Below, one piece after another: positions 1 to 7,311 of a stretch of 64,000 bases of DNA. The notes beneath the pieces were generated by a model. The model saw only the letters and a list, made by a program, of their open reading frames with translations. It was not told the DNA's origin and did no database searches. Both the position numbers and the translations under genes were made by a program. Source of the DNA: JAOUEA01 sp963797635 (GTDB lineage Bacteria; Actinomycetota; UBA4738; HRBIN12); NCBI GenBank assembly GCA_963797635.1, contig CAWCPZ010000011.1, positions 620,001-684,000 on the forward strand, given 5' to 3'. Each line of letters begins with the position of its first letter. Position 1 is the first letter of the stretch.

Positions 1-799
1 CAGCGAGAACGCCAGCAGGAAGAGCAGGAACCCGCTCGCCGCGCGCAGGCCGACGGCGCCGACCGCGGGCGCGGCCGAGATCCGGGATGCGCCCACGCGG
101 CCCCACCGTGTCGGGCGCCTGGCCGGTGCGAGCCGGGTGGGGCAGCCGCAGGTTCAACAGGGCGGATCCGGCGTAGACGACGGCGGCCAGATAGATCGGA
201 CCCGCCGACCCCCACACCTTCAGGAACACGAACGCGATGGGCGCGGCGATCACGGCGCCGATCGCGGCCAGGCGCCCCAGCCGGGCGTTCGCCCGCATCA
301 GGCCTTCCTCGTGCGGGGCGTAGGCCATCGTGAGGCCGTTCTTCGTGATCGCGTGCACCTTCGACAGCACCAGCAGGATCAACGCGCTCGGGAACAACAG
401 GATCGAACCGAACCGTGGCGCGGCATAGATCGCGACGGCGGCGCGCCCGGCGGCCGCCCCGAACGAGATCGCGCGCCGCGGACCGGCCTTGTCCAACATC
501 GGGACCAGCAGCGGGCCGGCCAACGCCAGCGGCAGCATCGTGAGGGCGAGGTAGGCGGCGACCTTGAGCTTCGCCTCGCCCACCGGCAGCGAGAAGAACA
601 CCGAGTCGGCCAGGGCCACCGCCAGCATCGCATCGCCCATCACCGAGGTGAAGTGGCACAACGCGTAGGTGTCGAGCGGATCGGTGGAGCGCCACATCCG
701 CTGGAAGGGATGGATCGCGCCGCGGACCATGCTCGACGCGCCGTACAGCACCAGCTGCCAGAAGGGCACCCGCTGCGGACGCTCCGGTGGGGTGTGCAC
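1..799 (-). CDS. MFS-type transporter, cut by the window edge
   Basis: Read on the minus strand from a GTG at 799, the frame gives a hydrophobic polytopic protein whose C-terminal part lies before base 1. Segments such as YLALTMLPLALAGPLLVPML and a later AIGAVIAAPIAFVFLKV look like major facilitator transmembrane helices; the substrate cannot be told. The start lies 13 nt downstream of the gatB stop, so the gene is probably the last of that transcript. Near bases 80-115 the frame ends in an Arg-rich run, and the hydrophobic reading resumes in another frame (SRISAAPAVGAVGLRAASGF). One base has therefore been gained or lost there, as in many genes of this window. The start codon has no clear ribosome binding site, so it is a best guess. 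Confidence 0.6.
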   Translation of the reverse strand, partial: MHTPPERPQRVPFWQLVLYGASSMVRGAIHPFQRMWRSTDPLDTYALCHFTSVMGDAMLAVALADSVFFSLPVGEAKLKVAAYLALTMLPLALAGPLLVPMLDKAGPRRAISFGAAAGRAAVAIYAAPRFGSILLFPSALILLVLSKVHAITKNGLTMAYAPHEEGLMRANARLGRLAAIGAVIAAPIAFVFLKVWGSAGPIYLAAVVYAGSALLNLRLPHPARTGQAPDTVGPRGRIPDLGRARGRRRRPARGERVPALPAGVLA

Positions 800-812
800 C
801 GGTTCCGCGTTC

Positions 813-2267
813 CTACCCGGAGAGCCGTTCGAGCAGGAGCTCCTTCGCGAGCTTCGGGTTGGCCGAGCCCGCCGACTTCTTCATGACCTGGCCCACCAGG
901 AACCCGAGCACGGCCTCCTTGCCCCCGCGGAACTGTTCGACGACCTCGGGGTTCTCGGCCAGGACCTCGTCGGCGATCGCCCCGAGCGCGCCGCTGTCGG
1001 AGACCTGGGTGAGACCCTTGCGCTCGACGATCTCGGCGATGGGATCGCCGGTGGCCACCGCCTCCTCGAGGGCCTGCTTCGCGCCTGCTCCACTGACCGT
1101 GTCGTCGGCGACCAGGGCGATCAGGTCGGCGATGTGCTGCGCCGTGACCGGCGAGGCGGCGGGATCGACACCGAGCTTGTTGAGCGAACCCGCCAGGTCC
1201 TGGGTGATCCAGTTCGCCGCCGCCTTGGGATCGGCCCCCAGGGCCACGGTCTCGTCGAACAAGGCCGACGACGCGCGGTCCCCGACCAGCACGCGAGCCA
1301 CGTCGGGCTTGAGCCCGTCGTCGGTCTCGTAGCGGGCACGGCGGGCTCGCGGCAGTTCGGGCAGGCCCGCTCGGATCTCGGCGATCCACTCCTCGCTGGG
1401 CTCCAGCGCCGGGATGTCGGGTTCGGGGAAGTAGCGATAGTCGAACGCTTCCTCCTTCGAACGCATCGACTTCGTGGAGCCCGAGTCCTCGTCCCAGTGA
1501 CGCGTCTCCTGCGCGATCGCCTCGCCGGCCTCGAGCGCCTTGGTCTGCCGCTCGATCTCGAAATGGAGCGCGCGCTCCAGGGAGCGGATCGAGTTCATGT
1601 TCTTGATCTCGACCTTGGTGCCGAACGCCTCGGTACCGACCGGTCGCATCGAGATGTTGGCGTCACAGCGCAGCGAACCTTCCTCCATGCGCACGTCGCT
1701 GACGTCGAGCGACTCCAACGTGGCGCGGAGTTCACGGAGGTAGGCGGCTGCCTCCTCCGGAGAACGGATGTCGGGCTCACTCACGCACTCGACCAGGGGC
1801 ACGCCCGCGCGGTTGAAGTCGATCAGGGCGGCGTCGGCGTCGTGGATGCGGCCCGTGGCGCTCGCGTGCACGGTCTTGCCGGTGTCCTCTTCCATGTGGA
1901 CGCGCGTGATGCCGATGCGGCTGGTGGTGCCGTCGGGCAGGTCGACGTCGAGGTGTCCGCCCACGCAGATCGGCAGGTCGTACTGGCTGATCTGGTAGTT
2001 CTTCGGCATGTCCGGATAGAAGTAGTTCTTCCGGTGGAACAGCGAGTGCGGCGCGATCTCGCTGCCGACGGCCAGGCCGATCAGGATGATGCGACGGATC
2101 GCTTCGCGGTTGGGCACCGGCAACGAACCCGGGTGACCCAGGCAGACCGGGCACACGTTCGTGTTGGGCGCCGCGCCGAACTCGGCGCGGCAGCCGCAGA
2201 ACATCTTCGTCTGGGTGTTGAGCTCGACGTGGCACTCGAGCCCGATGACGGCTTCGACCTCGGTCAT
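813..2267 (-). CDS. gatB: Asp-tRNA(Asn)/Glu-tRNA(Gln) amidotransferase subunit B
   Basis: This 484-residue protein is the tRNA-binding and kinase subunit of the GatCAB complex. The complex converts misacylated Glu-tRNA(Gln) or Asp-tRNA(Asn) to the correct aminoacyl-tRNA in the cytoplasm. The N-terminus (EAVIGLECHVELNTQTKMFC) and the PVCLGHPGSLP zinc-type segment are family hallmarks, and the C-terminal YqeY-like helical tail is present, so it is full length. It lies about 2.4 kb from gatA and gatC rather than beside them, separated by a divergent transporter and small genes. A TAGGCT hexamer 9 nt before the ATG suggests its own near-leaderless promoter. Confidence 0.96.
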   Translation of the reverse strand: MTEVEAVIGLECHVELNTQTKMFCGCRAEFGAAPNTNVCPVCLGHPGSLPVPNREAIRRIILIGLAVGSEIAPHSLFHRKNYFYPDMPKNYQISQYDLPICVGGHLDVDLPDGTTSRIGITRVHMEEDTGKTVHASATGRIHDADAALIDFNRAGVPLVECVSEPDIRSPEEAAAYLRELRATLESLDVSDVRMEEGSLRCDANISMRPVGTEAFGTKVEIKNMNSIRSLERALHFEIERQTKALEAGEAIAQETRHWDEDSGSTKSMRSKEEAFDYRYFPEPDIPALEPSEEWIAEIRAGLPELPRARRARYETDDGLKPDVARVLVGDRASSALFDETVALGADPKAAANWITQDLAGSLNKLGVDPAASPVTAQHIADLIALVADDTVSGAGAKQALEEAVATGDPIAEIVERKGLTQVSDSGALGAIADEVLAENPEVVEQFRGGKEAVLGFLVGQVMKKSAGSANPKLAKELLLERLSG

Positions 2268-2276
2268 GAGGCGCCT

Positions 2277-2282
2277 AGCCTA
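2277..2282 (-). promoter_or_regulatory. Putative -10 (TAGGCT) of gatB
   Basis: TAGGCT ends 9 nt before the gatB ATG. Transcription from it would start only about 3 nt ahead of the start codon. The same geometry recurs in front of many genes here. No convincing -35 is seen. Confidence 0.45.
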
Positions 2283-2330
2283 ACGGCCCGCCCCAACGGT
2301 CGCCTCTTCGTCAGCGCCCGGTCCGGGGCG

Positions 2331-2774
2331 TCAGTCGGCGATCGGCTCCCAGATCAGCTCGGCAACGTCGATCACGAGGTCGGGCTCCGCTTGATCGGGG
2401 TCGGCCGGCGCGCGCACCTCGCCGACACAGACGCACACGGCATCGTTGAGGCGCCGATACGGCTCAGCGTCGCTGAGATGGAAGACCGCGCCGACGATCT
2501 GCCGGTGTCCCTTGGGGTAGGCACGCCCGTACCCATGCCACTCGAACATGATCACGGCCCCGTCGTCGGTCTCGATCACGGCACGGAGGTCAGGCCGGAA
2601 CGGGCCATCAACCCCCTGGCGGCGGGGGAAATTCACGCCTCGGAAGCGGCCGCTGATCGATCCCTCACAACGACCCTCGGCGAGGTACAGGTGCTGTTCC
2701 CAGCCGCCCTCGAGCTCGACCTTCCAGCTCTCGGGATACGTGAACCGGATCCGATACAGCTGCTCGACCTTCAC
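2331..2774 (-). CDS. DUF3237 (UPF0311) family protein
   Basis: A 147-residue soluble protein. The central part (ISGRFRGVNFPRR, then VIETDDGAVIMFEWHGYGRA) and the ending DVAELIWEPI match the DUF3237 beta-barrel family, whose function is unknown. Family identification is from memory of the pattern. The start is a GTG with a good GGAGG ribosome binding site 4 nt upstream, unlike most first genes here. It lies between gatB and a divergent small membrane protein and has no obvious pathway partner. Confidence 0.75.
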   Translation of the reverse strand: MKVEQLYRIRFTYPESWKVELEGGWEQHLYLAEGRCEGSISGRFRGVNFPRRQGVDGPFRPDLRAVIETDDGAVIMFEWHGYGRAYPKGHRQIVGAVFHLSDAEPYRRLNDAVCVCVGEVRAPADPDQAEPDLVIDVAELIWEPIAD

Positions 2775-2883
2775 CTGTCCTCCTGTTCCGGCGCCGACAT
2801 CCGGACAACGCTATCTCAGGTCTTCCGTGGTTCGATTGCTGGCGTGGATCGCCCTGAGTCTGTCGATCGAGAGGAGTTCGACC

Positions 2884-3432
2884 ATGACTGAAGGATCAGG
2901 AGCGAAGGACGCTTCACGCACGTTCGATGACCAGGACCGCGCTCGAGGGCAGGACTGGTTGGGTGATCTCGGGCAGGAGGAACGCCGAGAACTCCTGGCG
3001 TGGGTGGGCCAGAACCTGACGGAGGTGCGGCAGACCGCGCTCGGTCAGCGACCCGTCTACTGGATCCTCTGGCTCGGCTTGGCGGTCGGCTTGGTGGCGT
3101 ATGTCGCTGGGTACTTGATCAAGGCCTCGACGCCAACGGAGCCTCTTGGGCTGGTTGGCGACCTGCTGTATACGTTCGGTTGGGCACTGTGGACCGGTGT
3201 CGTCGTGGTGGTGTTCCTCCAGATCATCCCGGAGACGAAGCGGCGCCAATACAAGAGGGCGCTCGATGCCTACGAGGCATCGCTCCGCGAGGAAGCAGAG
3301 CCGGAAGCGAGTGACAGCCGGTCCGATAGCCAGCGTGACTTGATCCGATCGAGTCGGCATGGTCGTCTCGGGCCACCCGTGTCGCTCGGCGGGATGGTCC
3401 AGCTGTGGTCTATGCACACCTTCGCGTACTGA
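2884..3432 (+). CDS. Small two-helix membrane protein, unknown
   Basis: A 182-residue protein starting at an ATG preceded by GAGAGGAG. The first 55 residues are polar and acidic (GQEERRELLAWVGQNLTEVR). Two transmembrane stretches follow (WILWLGLAVGLVAYVAGYLI and FGWALWTGVVVVVFLQII), then a charged tail rich in Glu, Arg and Ser. No family is recognised. Codon use is somewhat more AT-tolerant than in neighbours, so it may be accessory. It is divergent from the DUF3237 gene. Confidence 0.6.
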   Translation: MTEGSGAKDASRTFDDQDRARGQDWLGDLGQEERRELLAWVGQNLTEVRQTALGQRPVYWILWLGLAVGLVAYVAGYLIKASTPTEPLGLVGDLLYTFGWALWTGVVVVVFLQIIPETKRRQYKRALDAYEASLREEAEPEASDSRSDSQRDLIRSSRHGRLGPPVSLGGMVQLWSMHTFAY

Positions 3433-3735
3433 CATGGTCTACGCTGCCGGGTTCGGCATCCGGCGGTTCCCGTCGCGTCACTGCTCGGCGCGGCACACTC
3501 CCGGAGTTCTTCGGCCTCTTCCCGATTACGGGGTCGTGGTCCTCTCGGACGCTGCGATCCTGTGCGTCCATCGTGACCTGGCCTCCTGGCCGCCGGCTCG
3601 TGGAATGGATCAGCGGGACGGTGCTGATCTCGTCCGTCCCGAGGCGATCTTCGCTCGCCTGCGATCGGGACCGGCATCGCGAGCGGCTTCCGCCTGGCGT
3701 GATCGTCGACTGCTCGCGGTCGAGACCCGCCCCGC
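3433..3735. other. Stretch without a convincing gene
   Basis: About 300 bases between the small membrane protein and the EamA transporter. Open frames exist on both strands, but their translations are Arg/Pro/Ala-rich and resemble no family. I see no tRNA, no strong hairpin with a T-run and no repeat. It may be a decayed gene. Confidence 0.5.
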
Positions 3736-3741
3736 TATCCT
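3736..3741 (+). promoter_or_regulatory. Putative -10 (TATCCT) of the EamA transporter gene
   Basis: TATCCT ends 6 nt before the ATG at 3748. That would place transcription initiation at or next to the start codon, implying a leaderless mRNA. There is no Shine-Dalgarno sequence in the short interval. Confidence 0.5.
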
Positions 3742-3747
3742 GGCTCG

Positions 3748-4839
3748 ATGCCCGATGCCGCCCGCCCGTCCACCGCCAAGATCTGGACGATCCTGGGCGC
3801 CCTCTATTTCGTCTGGGGCACGACCTATCTGGGCATCGAGAAGGTCAACGAGACGGTGCCGACCTTGCTCGGCGCTGCGGCGCGGTTCCTGTTCGCGGGC
3901 ACGGTCCTGTTCGCGTGGACCTCGATGCGGACGCACGAGCGCACGACCCCGAAGCAGTGGCGCGCCGCCGGCATCGTGGGCATCTTCCTGCTGCTCGGCG
4001 GGAACGCGCTCGTGGCGGTGTCGGAGAACATGGGCACCCCCACGAGCATCGTGTCGCTGATCATCGCGCTGATCCCGCTGTGGCTCGCGTTCTTCGATCG
4101 GGTCGTGTTCCGTGCGGCGCCGCTCGGCTGGAAGGTGGTCGTGGGGCTGGTCGGAGGGTTCACCGGCGCCGCGCTGCTGGTGAGCGGCAGTGCCGGCAAC
4201 GGCGTGCCGGTCGGCGGCATGCTCGTCGCGGTCGCCGCCACGCTGTGCTGGACCGTCGGATCCCTCTACGCGCGCACGGCTCCGCTGCCGAAGGCTCCCC
4301 TGCTCGGCAGCGGCATGCAGCAGCTGGTCGGCGGCGGGGTCATCCTGCTCGTCGCCCTCGTCGTCGGGGAGGCCGCCGACTTCAACCTGAGCGCGATCTC
4401 ATCGTCGTCCTGGCTCGGTCTCGCCTGGCTGATCGTCGCCGGATCCTTCGTCGGGTTCAGCGCCTACCTGTGGCTGCTGCGGAACGTGCGCACGTCGCTC
4501 GTCTCCACCTACGCGTACGTGAACCCGATCGTCGCCGTGACCTTGGGGTGGTTCGTGCTGGACGAGGACCTGACGGCCCGGCTGTTCATCAGCGGTGCCA
4601 TCGTGCTGGCTTCCGTGGCCTTGATCGTGTCCTCGGGTGCTGCGGCTCGCCGGACCGAGGACGCGGGCAACCCGGCCGCAGGCGTCGCGCGCGAGATGGC
4701 CGAAGGCTCAGACGCCGGCGACGAGCGGCGGCCGGAGCTCGAGGGCGAGCTCCCGCTCGAGAGCGGCGGCCGCCCGGAGCAGCGTCTGCTCGCCAAGGAC
4801 GGGAGCGGTGAACTGGAGGCCGATCGGGAGCCCGGTTGA
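3748..4839 (+). CDS. EamA/RhaT-family drug/metabolite transporter
   Basis: A polytopic inner-membrane protein with two EamA repeats. The N-terminus (ALYFVWGTTYLGIEKVNE) and the second-repeat end (STYAYVNPIVAVTLGWFVLDE) are typical of DMT-superfamily metabolite exporters; the substrate is unknown. The recognisable domain ends near residue 310. The last 40 or so residues are polar, low-complexity and overlap the convergent gatA gene by 132 bases, so the true stop is probably earlier and masked by a one-base shift. A TATCCT -10 sits 6 nt before the ATG. Confidence 0.85.
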   Translation: MPDAARPSTAKIWTILGALYFVWGTTYLGIEKVNETVPTLLGAAARFLFAGTVLFAWTSMRTHERTTPKQWRAAGIVGIFLLLGGNALVAVSENMGTPTSIVSLIIALIPLWLAFFDRVVFRAAPLGWKVVVGLVGGFTGAALLVSGSAGNGVPVGGMLVAVAATLCWTVGSLYARTAPLPKAPLLGSGMQQLVGGGVILLVALVVGEAADFNLSAISSSSWLGLAWLIVAGSFVGFSAYLWLLRNVRTSLVSTYAYVNPIVAVTLGWFVLDEDLTARLFISGAIVLASVALIVSSGAAARRTEDAGNPAAGVAREMAEGSDAGDERRPELEGELPLESGGRPEQRLLAKDGSGELEADREPG

Positions 4840-6183
4840 GTCCAGGCCGCACGGCACGCTGATCGCGGGCACGCCCGCCAGGTTCGCCGGGATCGTGAAG
4901 ATGTCGTTCAGGTACATCGCCATGGGGTCGTCCACCTTCGCCCCGATCGGGAACGCGGTGGTGGGCGAGGTGGGCGAGACCAGCACGTCGAAGTCGGCGA
5001 ACGCGGCTTCGTAATCGCGGATGATCAGCGTGCGCACCTTCTGTGCCTGGCCGTAGTACGCGTCGTAGTAGCCGGCGCTCAACGCATACGTGCCGAGCAT
5101 GATGCGGCGCTTCACCTCGGGGCCGAACCCGGCGCCGCGCGTGCGGAACATCATCTCGATCGAGTCGTCGCCGTCCACGCGCAGGCCGTATCGCACCCCG
5201 TCGTAGCGGGCCAGGTTCGATGAGGCCTCGCTCGGCGCGATCAGGTAGTAGGCGCTCAGCGCGTAGCCGGCATGCGGAAGGGTCGCCTCCCCCACCTGCG
5301 CGCCGAGGTCGGCGAGCCGATCGACCGCCGCCCGCACCGAGGCGGCGACGTCGGGCTCGACACCTTCGCCGAACGCGTCGGCGAGCACGCCGATCCGCAG
5401 CCCTTCCACGCCCCGGCCGAGCTGCTCGTGGTAGTCGGGCACCTCGACGTCGAGGCTGGTCGCGTCGCGATGGTCCTTGCCGGCGAGGACGCCGAGCAGG
5501 GTGGCGGCGTCGGGCACGCTCCGCGTGAACGTGCCCACCGTGTCCAGCGACGAGGCGAACGCCACCAACCCGTAGCGGCTGATCAACCCGTAGGTGGGCT
5601 TGAGCCCCACGACGCCGGTGAGCGACGCCGGCTGGCGCACCGAGCCGCCGGTGTCGGTGCCCAGGGCCCATACCGCGGCGCCCGCGGCCACCGCGGCCGC
5701 GCTCCCGCCGCTCGAACCGCCCGGCACGGTGTCCAGGTTCCATGGGTTGTGCACGACCCCGTAGGCGGAGTTCTCGGTGGACGAGCCCATCGCGAACTCG
5801 TCGCAGTTGGTCTTGCCCACCAGCACGCTGCCGGCGCCCGACAGCCGCGTCCACGCGGTGCAGTCATAGGGCGGGACGTAGGTCTCCAGGATCTTCGACG
5901 CGCACGTCGTTCGGATGCCCTTCGTGGTGAGCACGTCTTTGAGCGCGGTGGGGATGCCGGCCACGCCCGATTGCGGCGCGCCGGTGGCGAGGTAGGTGTC
6001 GAGTTCGGCCGCGCGTTCGCGCGCCACCTCGGTGGTCACCGACAGGAACGCACCGAGTTGGTCGTTGACGGCTTCGAGCCGGGCCAGGCTGGAATCGGTG
6101 AGCTCCACCGCGGTGATCTCGCCGGCGCGGAGCTGGGCCGAGAGCTCGGTCCCGGTGCGATCGCAGAGTTCGAGCTCGCTCAC
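4708..6183 (-). CDS. gatA: Asp-tRNA(Asn)/Glu-tRNA(Gln) amidotransferase subunit A
   Basis: This 491-residue amidase subunit of GatCAB hydrolyses glutamine and supplies the ammonia for transamidation. The amidase-signature triad is complete: Lys82 in TALKD, the cis-Ser157 in PGGSSGGS and the nucleophile Ser181 in GTDTGGS. It starts with GTG overlapping the gatC stop (GTGA), which indicates translational coupling. Its 3' end is overlapped by the spurious tail of the convergent EamA gene. Confidence 0.97.
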   Translation of the reverse strand: MSELELCDRTGTELSAQLRAGEITAVELTDSSLARLEAVNDQLGAFLSVTTEVARERAAELDTYLATGAPQSGVAGIPTALKDVLTTKGIRTTCASKILETYVPPYDCTAWTRLSGAGSVLVGKTNCDEFAMGSSTENSAYGVVHNPWNLDTVPGGSSGGSAAAVAAGAAVWALGTDTGGSVRQPASLTGVVGLKPTYGLISRYGLVAFASSLDTVGTFTRSVPDAATLLGVLAGKDHRDATSLDVEVPDYHEQLGRGVEGLRIGVLADAFGEGVEPDVAASVRAAVDRLADLGAQVGEATLPHAGYALSAYYLIAPSEASSNLARYDGVRYGLRVDGDDSIEMMFRTRGAGFGPEVKRRIMLGTYALSAGYYDAYYGQAQKVRTLIIRDYEAAFADFDVLVSPTSPTTAFPIGAKVDDPMAMYLNDIFTIPANLAGVPAISVPCGLDSTGLPIGLQFTAPVLGEQTLLRAAAALERELALELRPPLVAGV

Positions 6184-6473
6184 GAGCCGGTCTCCGCGAT
6201 CTTCGGCACCATGAACCGGCCGTCGGCCTGCGCCGGGGCGTTGGCCAGTGCCGCGTCGTGCGGGATCGACGGCTCGGGCGTGTCCTCGCGGAAGACGTTC
6301 GCGCGAGGGATCGCCGAGGCGGTGGGCGGCACGTCGTCGGCCGCCACCTCGCCCACAGCGGCGGCGTGCTCGAGGATGACCCCGAGCTGCGCGCGCAACT
6401 CGGTCTTCTCCTCCTCGGTCAGATCCAGCCGGGCGAGCCGTGCGACGTGGTCGATGTCGATCTCTATCGCCAT
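6180..6473 (-). CDS. gatC: Asp-tRNA(Asn)/Glu-tRNA(Gln) amidotransferase subunit C
   Basis: A 97-residue small subunit that wraps around GatA and stabilises the GatCAB complex. The N-terminal VARLARLDLTEEE helix and the C-terminal ALANAPAQADGRFMVPKI are diagnostic. It is the first gene of a two-gene operon with gatA. A TACACT hexamer 7 nt before the ATG, with no ribosome binding site, suggests a leaderless start. Confidence 0.95.
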   Translation of the reverse strand: MAIEIDIDHVARLARLDLTEEEKTELRAQLGVILEHAAAVGEVAADDVPPTASAIPRANVFREDTPEPSIPHDAALANAPAQADGRFMVPKIAETGS

Positions 6474-6480
6474 GGCGGGC

Positions 6481-6486
6481 AGTGTA
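6481..6486 (-). promoter_or_regulatory. Putative -10 (TACACT) of gatCA
   Basis: TACACT ends 7 nt before the gatC ATG, so the transcript would begin at or within a base of the start codon. No ribosome binding site fits into the gap. Confidence 0.5.
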
Positions 6487-6507
6487 GCGGCCGACGTTCA
6501 GACGAGG

Positions 6508-7251
6508 TCAGGGCAGCGGGGGCAACGGCGGTGGTGGTGGCATCGGGGGCAGCGCCACCGTGGCGCCGGGCAGGGGCGGGGGCAACGGCGCCGCCCCCGA
6601 CATCGGCGCGAGCGCGCGCTGCCGGCCGAGGATGTCCCGCAGGATCACGACCGCGCAGATGGCGGCAGCGATCTCCACCAGGCGCGCGATCACCGCGACG
6701 ATGTCGCTCGACGCCACGGTGCTGAGATCGCTCTCCTGCTGCATCGCGCTCGCCACGATATCCAGGAGGTTCCCCCCGATCCAGCACGCCCACCACAGCC
6801 CCAGCACCCACCAGGCCCTGGCACGCCACCAACCCTTGGGATCGTCGGTGGGTTCGCTGGCTTTCCAGAGCTCCGACATCGCACCCAAGGGCTTCCAGAG
6901 GCTCGCGAACGGGATGAACCACCAGCCCACGGCCCATCCGGGTGTGTAGCTCAGGCCGATGCGCCCGAACGACCGGAGGTTGCTGTGGGCCCGGTGCTGC
7001 CAGATGCACCACAGCACCGCGGTGACGAGCAGCGCGATCAACGTCCAGCCACCGATCGCCTCGACGCGGTTGTCGCTCGCGACCGCTTCCTCGATCGACA
7101 CCGGACGTCCGGCGAGCGAATCGAGCACCAGCGAACGCTCGATCAACAGCGACACCACACCGAGGATGTCGATCACGGCCGTCACCGCCAGCATGGCCAC
7201 CACCCAGTACGTGAGGACCCCGAGCGGTTTGCCGCGCGCCGGTGTCTGCAT
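6508..7251 (-). CDS. DUF4328-type membrane protein with Pro-rich tail
   Basis: A 247-residue membrane protein. Several helices are visible (around residues 12-37, 68-88, 150-170 and 190-207), with the WWFIPFASLWKPLGAMSELW motif that marks DUF4328 proteins common in actinobacteria; function is unknown. The last 30 residues are almost only Pro, Leu and Met (PPPLPGATVALPPMPPPPP), probably a cytoplasmic flexible tail. A TAGGGT hexamer lies 6 nt before the ATG. It is between ligA and gatC but not obviously linked to either. Confidence 0.75.
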   Translation of the reverse strand: MQTPARGKPLGVLTYWVVAMLAVTAVIDILGVVSLLIERSLVLDSLAGRPVSIEEAVASDNRVEAIGGWTLIALLVTAVLWCIWQHRAHSNLRSFGRIGLSYTPGWAVGWWFIPFASLWKPLGAMSELWKASEPTDDPKGWWRARAWWVLGLWWACWIGGNLLDIVASAMQQESDLSTVASSDIVAVIARLVEIAAAICAVVILRDILGRQRALAPMSGAAPLPPPLPGATVALPPMPPPPPLPPLP

Positions 7252-7311
7252 GGCGAAACCCTACGATGCCGGCGTCGGCGTTTCGACCCCGTCGTCAGGA
7301 ACCTGGACGGC

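Noticed and set aside
3433..3735. Possible gene or RNA between the small membrane protein and the EamA gene
   Set aside because: No frame has family-like sequence, no tRNA-like fold and no clear hairpin with a T-run could be seen.
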